Below, piece after piece: positions 1-5,621 of a DNA stretch of 5,621 bases; position 1 is the first letter of the stretch; every line of letters starts with the position of its first letter. The DNA is from Bacillota bacterium (lineage in GTDB: Bacteria > Bacillota > Negativicutes > Sporomusales > UBA7701): assembly GCA_023415075.1 (NCBI GenBank), contig JAEZLU010000137.1, positions 1 through 5,621 of the forward strand, in the 5' to 3' direction. The notes under the pieces are model-generated. The model had not been told where the DNA came from and ran no database searches. It was given only the letters and a program-made list of their open reading frames with translations. The translations under genes were made by a program, and so were the position numbers.

Positions 1-18
1 GCCGCGGGAACGAAAGCG

Positions 19-28
19 AAGGAGGTGA
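19..28 (+). promoter_or_regulatory. Strong ribosome binding site for the Lin0512-family gene
   Basis: AAGGAGGTGA is a full-length match to the anti-Shine-Dalgarno end of 16S rRNA as known for Bacillota. The GGAGG core ends 7 nt before the GTG at 33. This decides the start, because the reading frame is open back to the window edge and no ATG lies at the expected place. Confidence 0.85.
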
Positions 29-32
29 AGAG

Positions 33-398
33 GTGGGGCGCAGGCGTTATGTTGTGGAATTCGGCAGCGGCGCCGACCTGCATGGCGGCGATGTGACCAA
101 GGCGGCCCAGCGGGCGGTGAAGGACGCGATCAGCCGCAGCTGCTTGTGCGGCCTGGGCGAGATTATCGGCCTCAAGAGTCCCGAAGAAATGCATGTCGAG
201 GTCAAGATCGGCTGTCCGCAGCCGGCGGCGGTGAACGGCGACGAAGTGCTGGCAACGATTCCTTTCGGGACAAAGTCGCTGGAGGTGGTTGCCGGCGGGC
301 TGGCGGCCCGGGGGCTCAACCTGCCGGCCCTCGGCCCGGGCGATACCGTCGTGATCGCCGTAGCCGCGGTCACCGTTTATGTGGATGTCGACCTCTGA
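33..398 (+). CDS. Lin0512 family protein, function unknown
   Basis: This 121-residue soluble protein matches, from memory, the conserved Lin0512 family of roughly 110-120 residues, which has no established function. Recognisable elements are an N-terminal beta strand followed by GSGADLHGGDVTKAA (residues 11-25), a helix continuing into AVKDAI, the segment SCLCGL (36-41) with two cysteines, and CPQP (61-64). There is no signal peptide or membrane segment, although the C-terminal part (VVIAVAAVTVYVDV) is strand-rich. The GTG start is chosen from the exact Shine-Dalgarno sequence just upstream. It lies 58 nt before acoA with no terminator between, so it is probably cotranscribed with the acetoin dehydrogenase genes. 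A binding or accessory role to that complex is inference from position only. The conserved His17, Asp20, Cys37 and Cys39 could form a ligand or metal site, but the sequence alone does not show it. Family assignment is fairly sure; function is unknown. Confidence 0.8.
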   Translation: MGRRRYVVEFGSGADLHGGDVTKAAQRAVKDAISRSCLCGLGEIIGLKSPEEMHVEVKIGCPQPAAVNGDEVLATIPFGTKSLEVVAGGLAARGLNLPALGPGDTVVIAVAAVTVYVDVDL

Positions 399-456
399 CC
401 GGCAGCAGCGGACGCCAAAACTGATCACTTTCGGCTAATAAGAAGGAGGGAATAGT

Positions 457-1419
457 ATGGAACTTACCAAGGAGAAGCTGCTCGGGTTTTATCAGACCAT
501 GGTTACGATAAGGGCTTTCGAGAATAAGGCGGTCGAACTGTTCGCCGCCGGCAAGCTGCCCGGCTTCGTCCACCTGTACATCGGCGAGGAGGCCGTGGCA
601 ACCGGGGTCTGCGCCAATCTTACGGCCAAGGATTTCATCACAAGCACCCACCGCGGCCACGGCCACCTTATCGCCAAGGGCGGCAAGGTCGACCTGATGA
701 TGGCCGAGCTGTTCGGCAAGGCCAGCGGCTACTGCAAAGGCAAGGGCGGCTCGATGCATATCGCCGACGTCGGCCTCGGCATCCTCGGGGCCAACGGCAT
801 CGTCGGCGCCGGCCAGCCGATCGCCACCGGCGCGGCCTTTGCCTGCAAGTACAAGAAGACCGACGCGGTTGCGGTGTGTTTCTTCGGCGACGGCGCCTCC
901 AACCGCGGCACCTTCCACGAGTCGCTCAACATGGCCTCGATCTGGAAGCTGCCGGTTATTTTCGTCTGCGAGAACAACATGTACGGCATCTCCAACTCGC
1001 AGCGCAATCATATGACGATCAGCGACATTGCTGACCGGGCGGGCGCCTACGGCATCCCGGGCATCACGGTGGACGGCAACGATGTCATCGCCGTGTACGA
1101 GGCCGCCTTCGCGGCCGTCAAACGGGCCAGGGACGGCGACGGCCCCAGCCTGATCGAGTGCAAGACCTGGCGGTGGCGCGGCCACTTCGAGGGCGATCCT
1201 GCCGCCTACAAGGACCCGGCCGAGCAGGAAGGCTGGATCAAGAAGGATCCGATACCGCGGCTGGCCGAGAAGATCATCCAGCTCAGTTACGCCACCGCCG
1301 TCGAGCTGGCCAATATCGAGGCTGACGCCCAGGCCCAGATCGCCGCCGCCGTCGATTTCGCCCAGGGCAGCGCCGACCCGGCTCTGGAGGCTGTTTTGAC
1401 CGACGTTTTCGCAGGCTGA
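457..1419 (+). CDS. acoA: Acetoin dehydrogenase E1 component, alpha subunit
   Basis: This is the alpha subunit of the thiamine-diphosphate (ThDP) E1 enzyme, which with AcoB forms a cytoplasmic alpha2beta2 tetramer that cleaves acetoin and starts reductive acetylation of the E2 lipoyl group. The 320-residue length fits AcoA and is shorter than many pyruvate dehydrogenase alpha chains. Visible motifs are STHRGHGH (63-70), the glycine-rich GKGGSMH (95-101), and the ThDP/Mg signature running from GDGASN (144-149) to ENN (172-174). The segment WRWRGHFEGDPAAYK (238-252) occupies the place of the phosphorylation loop in mitochondrial E1 alpha, but has no serine there; the RWRGHFEGD form is typical of AcoA-like proteins. 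The ATG at 457 follows AAGGAGGG with about 7 nt spacing. acoB starts 27 nt downstream. A 2-oxoacid dehydrogenase E1 alpha is the main alternative, and the acoX neighbour argues for acetoin. Confidence 0.92.
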   Translation: MELTKEKLLGFYQTMVTIRAFENKAVELFAAGKLPGFVHLYIGEEAVATGVCANLTAKDFITSTHRGHGHLIAKGGKVDLMMAELFGKASGYCKGKGGSMHIADVGLGILGANGIVGAGQPIATGAAFACKYKKTDAVAVCFFGDGASNRGTFHESLNMASIWKLPVIFVCENNMYGISNSQRNHMTISDIADRAGAYGIPGITVDGNDVIAVYEAAFAAVKRARDGDGPSLIECKTWRWRGHFEGDPAAYKDPAEQEGWIKKDPIPRLAEKIIQLSYATAVELANIEADAQAQIAAAVDFAQGSADPALEAVLTDVFAG

Positions 1420-1446
1420 TGAGAAAGTACGGGAAAGGGTGATAAC

Positions 1447-2415
1447 ATGAAAAAGATGACATATGCCGAGGCCATCAGGGACGGCATCAGGCTGGAAATG
1501 AAACGGGACGTCAGCGTGTATCTGGCCGGCGAGGATGTAGGCAAGTTCGGCGGCTGCTTCGGGGTGACGGCCGGGCTGATCGACGAATTTCCCGGGCAGG
1601 TGCTGGACACGCCGATCAGCGAAACGGCGATAATCGGCACGGCGGTGGGCGCCGCCGCCGCCGGCCTGCGGCCGATCGCCGAAATCATGTTCGTCGACTT
1701 TACCGGGGTGTGCATGGACGAACTTTTCAACCAGGCCGGCAAGATGCGTTATATGTTCGGCGGCAAGGCCAAGGTGCCGATGGTCGTCAAGACGATCTGC
1801 GGCGGCGGCATGTCGGCGGCGGCCCAGCATTCGCAGTGCATGGAGGCCTGGTTTACCCATATCCCCGGTCTGAAGACGGTTATGCCGGCAACGCCGGCCG
1901 ACGCCAAGGGGCTGATGGCGGCAGCCGTCCGCGACGACAACCCGGTGGTGTATATCGAGCACAAGCAACTGCTCGGCGTCAGCGGCGAGGTGCCGGAGGG
2001 CGAGTATGTCGTGCCCCTCGGCAAAGCCGATATCAAGCGGTCGGGGGCCGATGTGACGATAGTGGCCTGGTCGTGGATGGTAACAAAGGCGCTGGCGGCG
2101 GCCGAAGCCCTGGTCAAAGAGGGGATAAGCGCCGAGGTGCTCGATCTCAGGACCCTGGTGCCCCTTGACAAGGAAAGCATTCTCCAGTCGGTGGCCAAAA
2201 CCGGCAGGCTGGTAATCGCCCACGAGGCGGTCCGCACCGGCGGTTTCGGCGGCGAAATCGCCGCCTTCGTAGCCGAGGAGGGCTTCGATCTCCTGGATAC
2301 GCCGATAATACGGGTAACGGCACCCGATACACCCGTCCCCTTCGCGCCCATCCTCGAGGCGGCCTATCTGCCCAGCGAGGCGAAAATAGTCAAGGCGGTA
2401 AAGGAATTGTTCTAA
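1447..2415 (+). CDS. acoB: Acetoin dehydrogenase E1 component, beta subunit
   Basis: This is the beta subunit of the ThDP-dependent E1, a transketolase-like pyrimidine-binding domain followed by the transketolase C-terminal domain. The length of 322 residues is normal. Motifs seen are AGEDVGKFGGCFGVTAGL (27-44), DTPISE (54-59) whose glutamate by family knowledge activates the ThDP aminopyrimidine, the central AAQHSQCMEAWFTHIPGLK stretch (115-133) with the conserved HSQ, VMPATPADAKGL (135-146), and the C-terminal LDLRTLVPLD (202-211) and HEAVRTGGFGGE (229-240). The ATG at 1447 follows an AAAGGGTGA tract, a weaker ribosome site than those of its neighbours. It lies 27 nt after acoA and 30 nt before acoX, as expected for subunits made together. 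Beta chains of acetoin, pyruvate and branched-chain E1 are hard to tell apart; the acetoin call rests on the acoX linkage. Confidence 0.92.
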   Translation: MKKMTYAEAIRDGIRLEMKRDVSVYLAGEDVGKFGGCFGVTAGLIDEFPGQVLDTPISETAIIGTAVGAAAAGLRPIAEIMFVDFTGVCMDELFNQAGKMRYMFGGKAKVPMVVKTICGGGMSAAAQHSQCMEAWFTHIPGLKTVMPATPADAKGLMAAAVRDDNPVVYIEHKQLLGVSGEVPEGEYVVPLGKADIKRSGADVTIVAWSWMVTKALAAAEALVKEGISAEVLDLRTLVPLDKESILQSVAKTGRLVIAHEAVRTGGFGGEIAAFVAEEGFDLLDTPIIRVTAPDTPVPFAPILEAAYLPSEAKIVKAVKELF

Positions 2416-2431
2416 AGGCTCAAAGCGGGCC

Positions 2432-2439
2432 AAGGAGGA
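2432..2439 (+). promoter_or_regulatory. Ribosome binding site selecting the GTG start of acoX
   Basis: AAGGAGGA ends 6 nt before the GTG at 2446. It supports that GTG as the start, giving an N-terminus MATVGIIANPASGKD typical of AcoX proteins. Confidence 0.8.
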
Positions 2440-2445
2440 CAGCGC

Positions 2446-3444
2446 GTGGCTACTGTGGGAATCATCGCCAATCCGGCTTCCGGCAAGGATATCCGGCGGC
2501 TGGTGGCCTACGGGACGGTTTTCGACAATCAGGAAAAGGTGAATATTGTCCGCCGTATTTTGCTTGGCCTGGCGGCTGCCGGCGTGGAACGGGTCAGCTA
2601 TATGCCCGATTATTACGGTATCGTGCCGCAAGCGATCGACGGCCTGAACGCTTGCCACCGGCTGCCGATGGCGGTGACGGCGGTCGATATCGTGCTGACA
2701 GGCACTCAGGAGGATTCGCTGCAGGCGGCCCTGGCCATGCAGGCCGGCAAGGCCGACTGCATCGTTACCCTCGGCGGCGACGGCACCAACCGGATGGTGG
2801 CCAAGGGCTGCGGCGACGTGCCGCTTGTGCCGGTGTCGACCGGGACGAATAACGTTTTCCCGGTTATGGTGGAGGGTACCACCGCCGGCCTGGCGGCGGG
2901 CGTGGTGGCCTGCGGCGTGGTCGGTGGGCCGCCGGCGGTGCGGCCGAGCAAAAAGCTGATCGTTTACCGTGATGGCTGCCCGCTGGACATCGCCCTGGTC
3001 GACGCCGTCGTCCTGGCGGACAATTTCATCGGCTCGCGGGCCATCTGGGAGAGCGAGCGCATCCGCCAGGTGGTGACGACCAGGGGTGAACCCCACAACA
3101 TGGGGATATCCTCGATCGGCGGCAACCTCCTGCCGATCGGCGCCCAGGAAAATAGGGGCCTGTGCCTGACCTTCGGCGCGCGAAGGCTTACCGTTCTGGC
3201 GCCAGTGGCGCCGGGCCTGGTCGTCCCGATCGCCGTGGAAGGCTTCCGGCCGGTCGCCGTGGGCGAATCGGTCGCGGTGGCGGCCGGGCCGGGCATTATT
3301 GCTCTCGACGGTGAGCGGGAGATCGAGGTCGGGGCCGCCGATAAACTGGCGATCAAGTTGACGTTCGACGGGCCGGCGGTGGTTGATATCCAGGCGGCGC
3401 TTAGCGGCGCGGCCGCCAAAAGCCGTTTTTTGCGCACGCATTAA
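2446..3444 (+). CDS. acoX: AcoX, NAD-kinase-like protein of acetoin catabolism operons
   Basis: AcoX belongs to the ATP-NAD kinase/AcoX group and is regularly encoded in acetoin dehydrogenase operons; its biochemical role has not been settled to my knowledge. The 332 residues show GIIANPASGKDIRRL (5-19), a nucleotide-binding N-terminal motif; GGDGTN (110-115), the diagnostic signature of NAD kinase and diacylglycerol kinase folds; and VSTGTNNVFP (130-139), which follows it in AcoX proteins. The C-terminal half is beta-rich and ends with a conserved LDGEREI (297-303), similar to the substrate-side motif in NAD kinases. No signal peptide or membrane segment is present. It sits between acoB and acoC with 30-nt gaps on either side, so it should be translated with the complex subunits. 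Intact motifs suggest it still binds nucleotide and may phosphorylate something; whether that is NAD, a sugar-like ketone or another metabolite is open. Confidence 0.9.
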   Translation: MATVGIIANPASGKDIRRLVAYGTVFDNQEKVNIVRRILLGLAAAGVERVSYMPDYYGIVPQAIDGLNACHRLPMAVTAVDIVLTGTQEDSLQAALAMQAGKADCIVTLGGDGTNRMVAKGCGDVPLVPVSTGTNNVFPVMVEGTTAGLAAGVVACGVVGGPPAVRPSKKLIVYRDGCPLDIALVDAVVLADNFIGSRAIWESERIRQVVTTRGEPHNMGISSIGGNLLPIGAQENRGLCLTFGARRLTVLAPVAPGLVVPIAVEGFRPVAVGESVAVAAGPGIIALDGEREIEVGAADKLAIKLTFDGPAVVDIQAALSGAAAKSRFLRTH

Positions 3445-3474
3445 CGAGGTCCGGGCAGATAAGGAGGCCGCGAT

Positions 3475-4659
3475 ATGGCAACACAGGTAACCATGCCCAA
3501 GATGGGCCTGTCGATGGTGACAGGCAAGGTCAGCCGCTGGCTGAAAAAGGAGGGCGATGCCGTCAAGCGGGGCGAGGCGATCGTCGAAATCATGACCGAC
3601 AAGATCACCAATATTGTCGAGGCGCCGGCCGATGGCGTCCTGCTGAGGATACTCGCCGCCGAGGAGGCGGAGCTGCCGGTCGGCGGCCTGATGGCCGTCA
3701 TCGGCGTCCCCGGGACGACGAGCGTGTCCGCCGGCGAGCCGGCATTGGCGGCCGGCGGACCGGTCCCGGCCGAGCCTGGCGGCGAAAAAATCCGGATTTC
3801 GCCGGTCGCCCGCAAACTGGCTGAGGAAAATGGCCTGGATATTGCCAGGATAACCGGTACCGGCCCGGCGGGACGAATCACCCGCGAGGATGTGGAGAAA
3901 GCGCTGGCCGCAGGCCGGGTGCCGGCGGGCGGGCCGCCGGTCGCCGCCGCCGCCCTGCCCGACAGTGCCGGCGAGGTCCCCTTTACCCTCAAACCTTACA
4001 GCGGCATGCGGAAAATCATCGGCGACAACATGGCCCGCAGCTGGGCGATTGCCCCCAAGGTCAACTATCACGTCAGTGTCGACGTTTCGGCTCTCCTGGC
4101 TTTGCGGAAAGCGATCAACGAGGTCAGCGAGGCCAAGATAACCCTAACCGACATGTTGGTGAAAATCGCCGCCAGGGCTCTGGCGCTGCGGCCCCAGATC
4201 AACGTGTCGCTCGACGGCGGCCAGATCAGGCAGTATCAGGAGGCCAACATCGGCGTCGCCGTCGCCCTCGACAACGGCCTCATGGTGCCGGTGGTGAGAA
4301 AGGCCGACAGCAAAACCTTGTCGCAAATCAGCCGGGAGATAAAAGATTTCTCGCAGCGGGCCAGGGATAATGCCCTCGGCCTGGAGGAAATGCAGGGCGG
4401 AACCTTCACGGTCACCAATATCGGCGCCTACTGCTCGGTCGACTGGTTCACGCCGATCATCAACCAGCCCGAGTCGGCCATCCTGGGGATCGGCCGGATA
4501 GTGGAGCAGCCGGCCGCCGTCGATGGCCAGATCGTTGTCCGGCCGCTGCTGGGACTGTCGCTGGCCTTCGATCACCGGGTAATCGACGGGGCGCCGGCGG
4601 CGGAGTTTCTCGGCCTGCTGCTGCGGCTGATCGCAAAGCCGTACCAGGTGTTTGTCTGA
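3475..4659 (+). CDS. acoC: Acetoin dehydrogenase E2, dihydrolipoyl acetyltransferase
   Basis: This is the lipoyl-bearing core of the complex; it moves the acetyl group from E1 to CoA. Domain order over 394 residues: one biotinyl/lipoyl domain (about 1-77) with the lipoylation site Lys43 in MTDKIT; an Ala/Pro/Gly-rich flexible linker (about 79-104); a peripheral-subunit-binding domain (about 107-145, RISPVARKLAEENG then GTGPAGRITREDV) that docks E1 and/or E3; a second linker (about 146-165); and the catalytic acyltransferase domain to the C-terminus. The catalytic motif DHRVIDG is present, with His377 and Asp381, and the substrate-pocket segment reads GTFTVTNIGAYCSVDWFTPI (349-368). The single lipoyl domain is the common arrangement in AcoC. 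The ATG at 3475 is 7 nt after AAGGAGG. All features needed for activity are intact. Other 2-oxoacid E2 proteins look alike, so the acetoin assignment again comes from the acoX linkage. Confidence 0.92.
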   Translation: MATQVTMPKMGLSMVTGKVSRWLKKEGDAVKRGEAIVEIMTDKITNIVEAPADGVLLRILAAEEAELPVGGLMAVIGVPGTTSVSAGEPALAAGGPVPAEPGGEKIRISPVARKLAEENGLDIARITGTGPAGRITREDVEKALAAGRVPAGGPPVAAAALPDSAGEVPFTLKPYSGMRKIIGDNMARSWAIAPKVNYHVSVDVSALLALRKAINEVSEAKITLTDMLVKIAARALALRPQINVSLDGGQIRQYQEANIGVAVALDNGLMVPVVRKADSKTLSQISREIKDFSQRARDNALGLEEMQGGTFTVTNIGAYCSVDWFTPIINQPESAILGIGRIVEQPAAVDGQIVVRPLLGLSLAFDHRVIDGAPAAEFLGLLLRLIAKPYQVFV

Positions 4660-4713
4660 CTGCCGGCCTCACTGGCCAGACGGAAAAGCTTCAGCGAAAG
4701 AGGGAGAGGCAGC

Positions 4714-5019
4714 ATGAGTTTGCAGGCGGCGTTTATTTTCATCGCCCCCGAGGCCGACAGCGATAGGCACCGGGCCACGGTGGACACGCCGGCGGTCAAG
4801 CTGACCGCCGTGGGCGTCAAGGACTACGGCGAAGCGGAAGCGGTCGCCAGGGAACTTGTCGGCCAGGGCATCGTGGCCATCGAACTGTGCGGCGGCTTCG
4901 GCATCGAGGGTACGGCGCGGGTCGGTAAAGCGGTCGCCGGCAAGGCGGCGGTCGGCGTTGTCCGCTTCGACAACCACCCCGGCCTTGGCTTCAAGAGCGG
5001 CGACGAGATTTTCAAGTAG
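4714..5019 (+). CDS. DUF6506 family small protein, function unknown
   Basis: This 101-residue soluble protein resembles, from memory, DUF6506 proteins. Recognisable stretches are AAFIFIAPEAD (5-15), the central helix EAVARELVGQG, IELCGGFGIEG (56-66) and GVVRFDNHPGLGFKSGDE (81-98). The alternating strands and helices fit a small alpha/beta fold, and the late, His- and Asp-containing RFDNHPG looks like a ligand site, though this is only an impression. The ATG at 4714 is preceded by AGGGAGAGG, a fair ribosome site. It lies 54 nt after acoC and just before the transcription terminator, so it is the last gene of the operon. No biochemical role is known to me. Its position suggests it serves acetoin metabolism or the E1/E2 complex, but that is inference. 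There is no signal peptide, membrane segment or sign of truncation. Confidence 0.72.
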   Translation: MSLQAAFIFIAPEADSDRHRATVDTPAVKLTAVGVKDYGEAEAVARELVGQGIVAIELCGGFGIEGTARVGKAVAGKAAVGVVRFDNHPGLGFKSGDEIFK

Positions 5020-5027
5020 CGAAAGAA

Positions 5028-5057
5028 CAGGAGCTAGCCTGGCTAGCTCCTGCTTTT
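5028..5057 (+). terminator. Rho-independent terminator of the aco operon
   Basis: Two exact 12-base inverted arms, CAGGAGCTAGCC (5028-5039) and GGCTAGCTCCTG (5041-5052), flank a single T. In RNA the innermost pairs must open to make a loop, leaving a 10-11 bp stem. It is followed by CTTTT. The T-run is short, so efficiency is uncertain. A run of A (GCGAAAGAA) precedes the stem, so it might also act weakly on the opposite strand. Confidence 0.8.
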
Positions 5058-5090
5058 CGTGATGCTATGAAATCAGTCGGATGCTTACAT

Positions 5091-5120
5091 AACAAAAGGC
5101 CCCGCATTTCTGCGAGGCCT
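5091..5120 (-). terminator. Rho-independent terminator of the aspartate-dehydrogenase-like gene
   Basis: Read on the - strand, AGGCCTCGCA, loop GAAA and TGCGGGGCCT form a 10-pair stem that includes one G-U wobble, followed by TTTTGTTAT. It begins 13 nt after the stop of the - strand gene. On the + strand the same position is an A-C mismatch, so the hairpin is better in the - direction. GAAA is a stable tetraloop type. Confidence 0.82.
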
Positions 5121-5133
5121 GAAGTCAATAACA

Positions 5134-5621
5134 TCAGATTATCGTGAGACCGCTCTTTGTCAATATTTTGCTCACCGAATTATAAGCCGATACTGGTGTG
5201 TAAGCCCCTGTTACTAATCCCAGAGGAATACTGCAGACTTCTATTTTGAATTTTACTCCTTCGGCAACAATTTCAATAATATGAGCATTTCCCTCAGAAT
5301 CAGGGTCGGCTATAATCCGTGATTTGGTTTTGTCAAAACCCAGTCCGGCTATCGCGATGCTGGCGTGGACATTAACGTTTCGGGGATAGAGCTTACAGGC
5401 AGACCGGGTCGGTCCGTCAAAAAGCACTGTTCGCTCGGTATCGGTTCTGCCTAAGTTTACCGGCTTCTTTGTGGTCGTTATCGTTACCGATTCTAGCTTT
5501 TCCCTGCCGTCCCTGATGCCATCCAGCCCCAATATGGCGCCATGGGGAACGTAAATTGTTCTTGAAAACCTAGTGCATAGTTCAAGGGCCTTGGCCTCAA
5601 ATTGTTCGTCGGCAAAAGCGG
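5134..5621 (-). CDS. Aspartate-dehydrogenase-like (DUF108/NadX) protein, C-terminal part
   Basis: The gene runs in from beyond the right window edge: the frame is open from 5621 down to a TGA at 5134-5136, giving 161 visible residues and no start. TTG at 5532-5530 is internal, since the conserved sequence VPHGAILGLDGI spans it. L-aspartate dehydrogenases convert aspartate to iminoaspartate with NAD(P), often for NAD synthesis. The visible part is the C-terminal catalytic domain: GAILGLDGI, SVTITTTKKP, FDGPTRSACKLYPRNVNVHA, IAGLGFD, RIIADPDSEGNAHIIEI and GLVTGAYTPVSAYNSVSKIL. The histidine of NAHIIE (codon 5281-5283) matches the catalytic histidine position of known family members. The Rossmann NAD-binding half lies outside the window. 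The C-terminal end lacks the NPxTS motif I associate with many bacterial NadX proteins and resembles animal ASPDH-type proteins. The GC content is well below that of the operon. It is convergent with the operon and probably unrelated to it. The substrate could be something other than aspartate. Confidence 0.82.
   Translation of the reverse strand, partial: AFADEQFEAKALELCTRFSRTIYVPHGAILGLDGIRDGREKLESVTITTTKKPVNLGRTDTERTVLFDGPTRSACKLYPRNVNVHASIAIAGLGFDKTKSRIIADPDSEGNAHIIEIVAEGVKFKIEVCSIPLGLVTGAYTPVSAYNSVSKILTKSGLTII

Noticed and set aside
1..28. Possible tail of an upstream gene ending at TGA 26-28, inside the ribosome binding site
   Set aside because: Only eight codons are visible (PRERKRRR) and they cannot be recognised. 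Overlap of a stop with a Shine-Dalgarno is plausible in an operon but cannot be supported here.
399..456. AT-richer spacer before acoA considered as an internal promoter
   Set aside because: I see no -35/-10 pair or sigma-54 GG/GC element at proper spacing. It holds only the acoA ribosome site.
370..4071. A 1233-codon open frame on the - strand covering acoA, acoB, acoX and part of acoC
   Set aside because: It is a by-product of GC-rich codon bias. acoA, acoB, acoX and acoC all start in the same phase (positions equal 1 modulo 3), so one antisense frame stays open across all of them. The product is Arg/Gly/His/Asp-rich, has no recognisable domain, and the + strand genes have clear motifs and ribosome sites.
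4660..4713. GGCC inverted repeat and CTGGCCAG palindrome between acoC and the DUF6506 gene
   Set aside because: The stem is only 4 bp with a 5-nt loop and no T-run follows. It is expected by chance at this GC and is not a convincing terminator or operator.
5134..5532. Reading the - strand gene as a complete 132-residue protein starting at TTG 5532
   Set aside because: The frame is open to the window edge and the upstream residues (TIYVPHGAI) continue the conserved family sequence, so the gene is a fragment cut by the window, not a short protein.

Overview
The window holds most of an acetoin-dehydrogenase (aco) operon on the + strand, followed by a convergent gene on the - strand that is cut by the window end. 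GC is high in the operon (69% in one hand-counted 100-base block). Every + strand gene has a Shine-Dalgarno-like purine tract about 7 nt from its start, most of them close to AAGGAGG, and two genes start with GTG. This suggests a GC-rich Firmicute. An anaerobic lineage such as the Negativicutes/Sporomusa group is possible, but that is a guess from gene style and not something the sequence proves.

Layout: 33-398 is a small Lin0512-family protein of unknown function. 457-1419 and 1447-2415 encode the alpha and beta subunits of the thiamine-diphosphate-dependent E1 component (acoA, acoB). 2446-3444 is acoX, an NAD-kinase-fold protein of unresolved role. 3475-4659 is acoC, the lipoyl-bearing E2 acyltransferase. 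4714-5019 is a 101-residue protein that I place in DUF6506. Gaps between these genes are 27 to 58 nt with no terminator between them, so they are probably one transcript that began upstream of the window. A hairpin plus T-run at 5028-5057 ends it.

The genes work together as follows. AcoA/AcoB use ThDP to cleave acetoin, release acetaldehyde and pass the remaining two-carbon unit to the lipoyl arm of AcoC. AcoC transfers it to CoA, giving acetyl-CoA. The E3 dihydrolipoyl dehydrogenase that must reoxidise the lipoyl arm is not in the window. AcoX, Lin0512 and DUF6506 are passengers of unknown function whose placement suggests a role tied to this complex.

5091-5120 is a terminator oriented for the - strand. 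5134-5621 (-) is the C-terminal part of an aspartate-dehydrogenase-like (DUF108/NadX) protein. It is clearly poorer in GC than the operon (about 40-54% in three hand-counted 100-base blocks) and looks like a separate unit. No RNA genes, CRISPR arrays, insertion sequences or tRNAs were seen, and no stretch over 300 bases lacks a gene.
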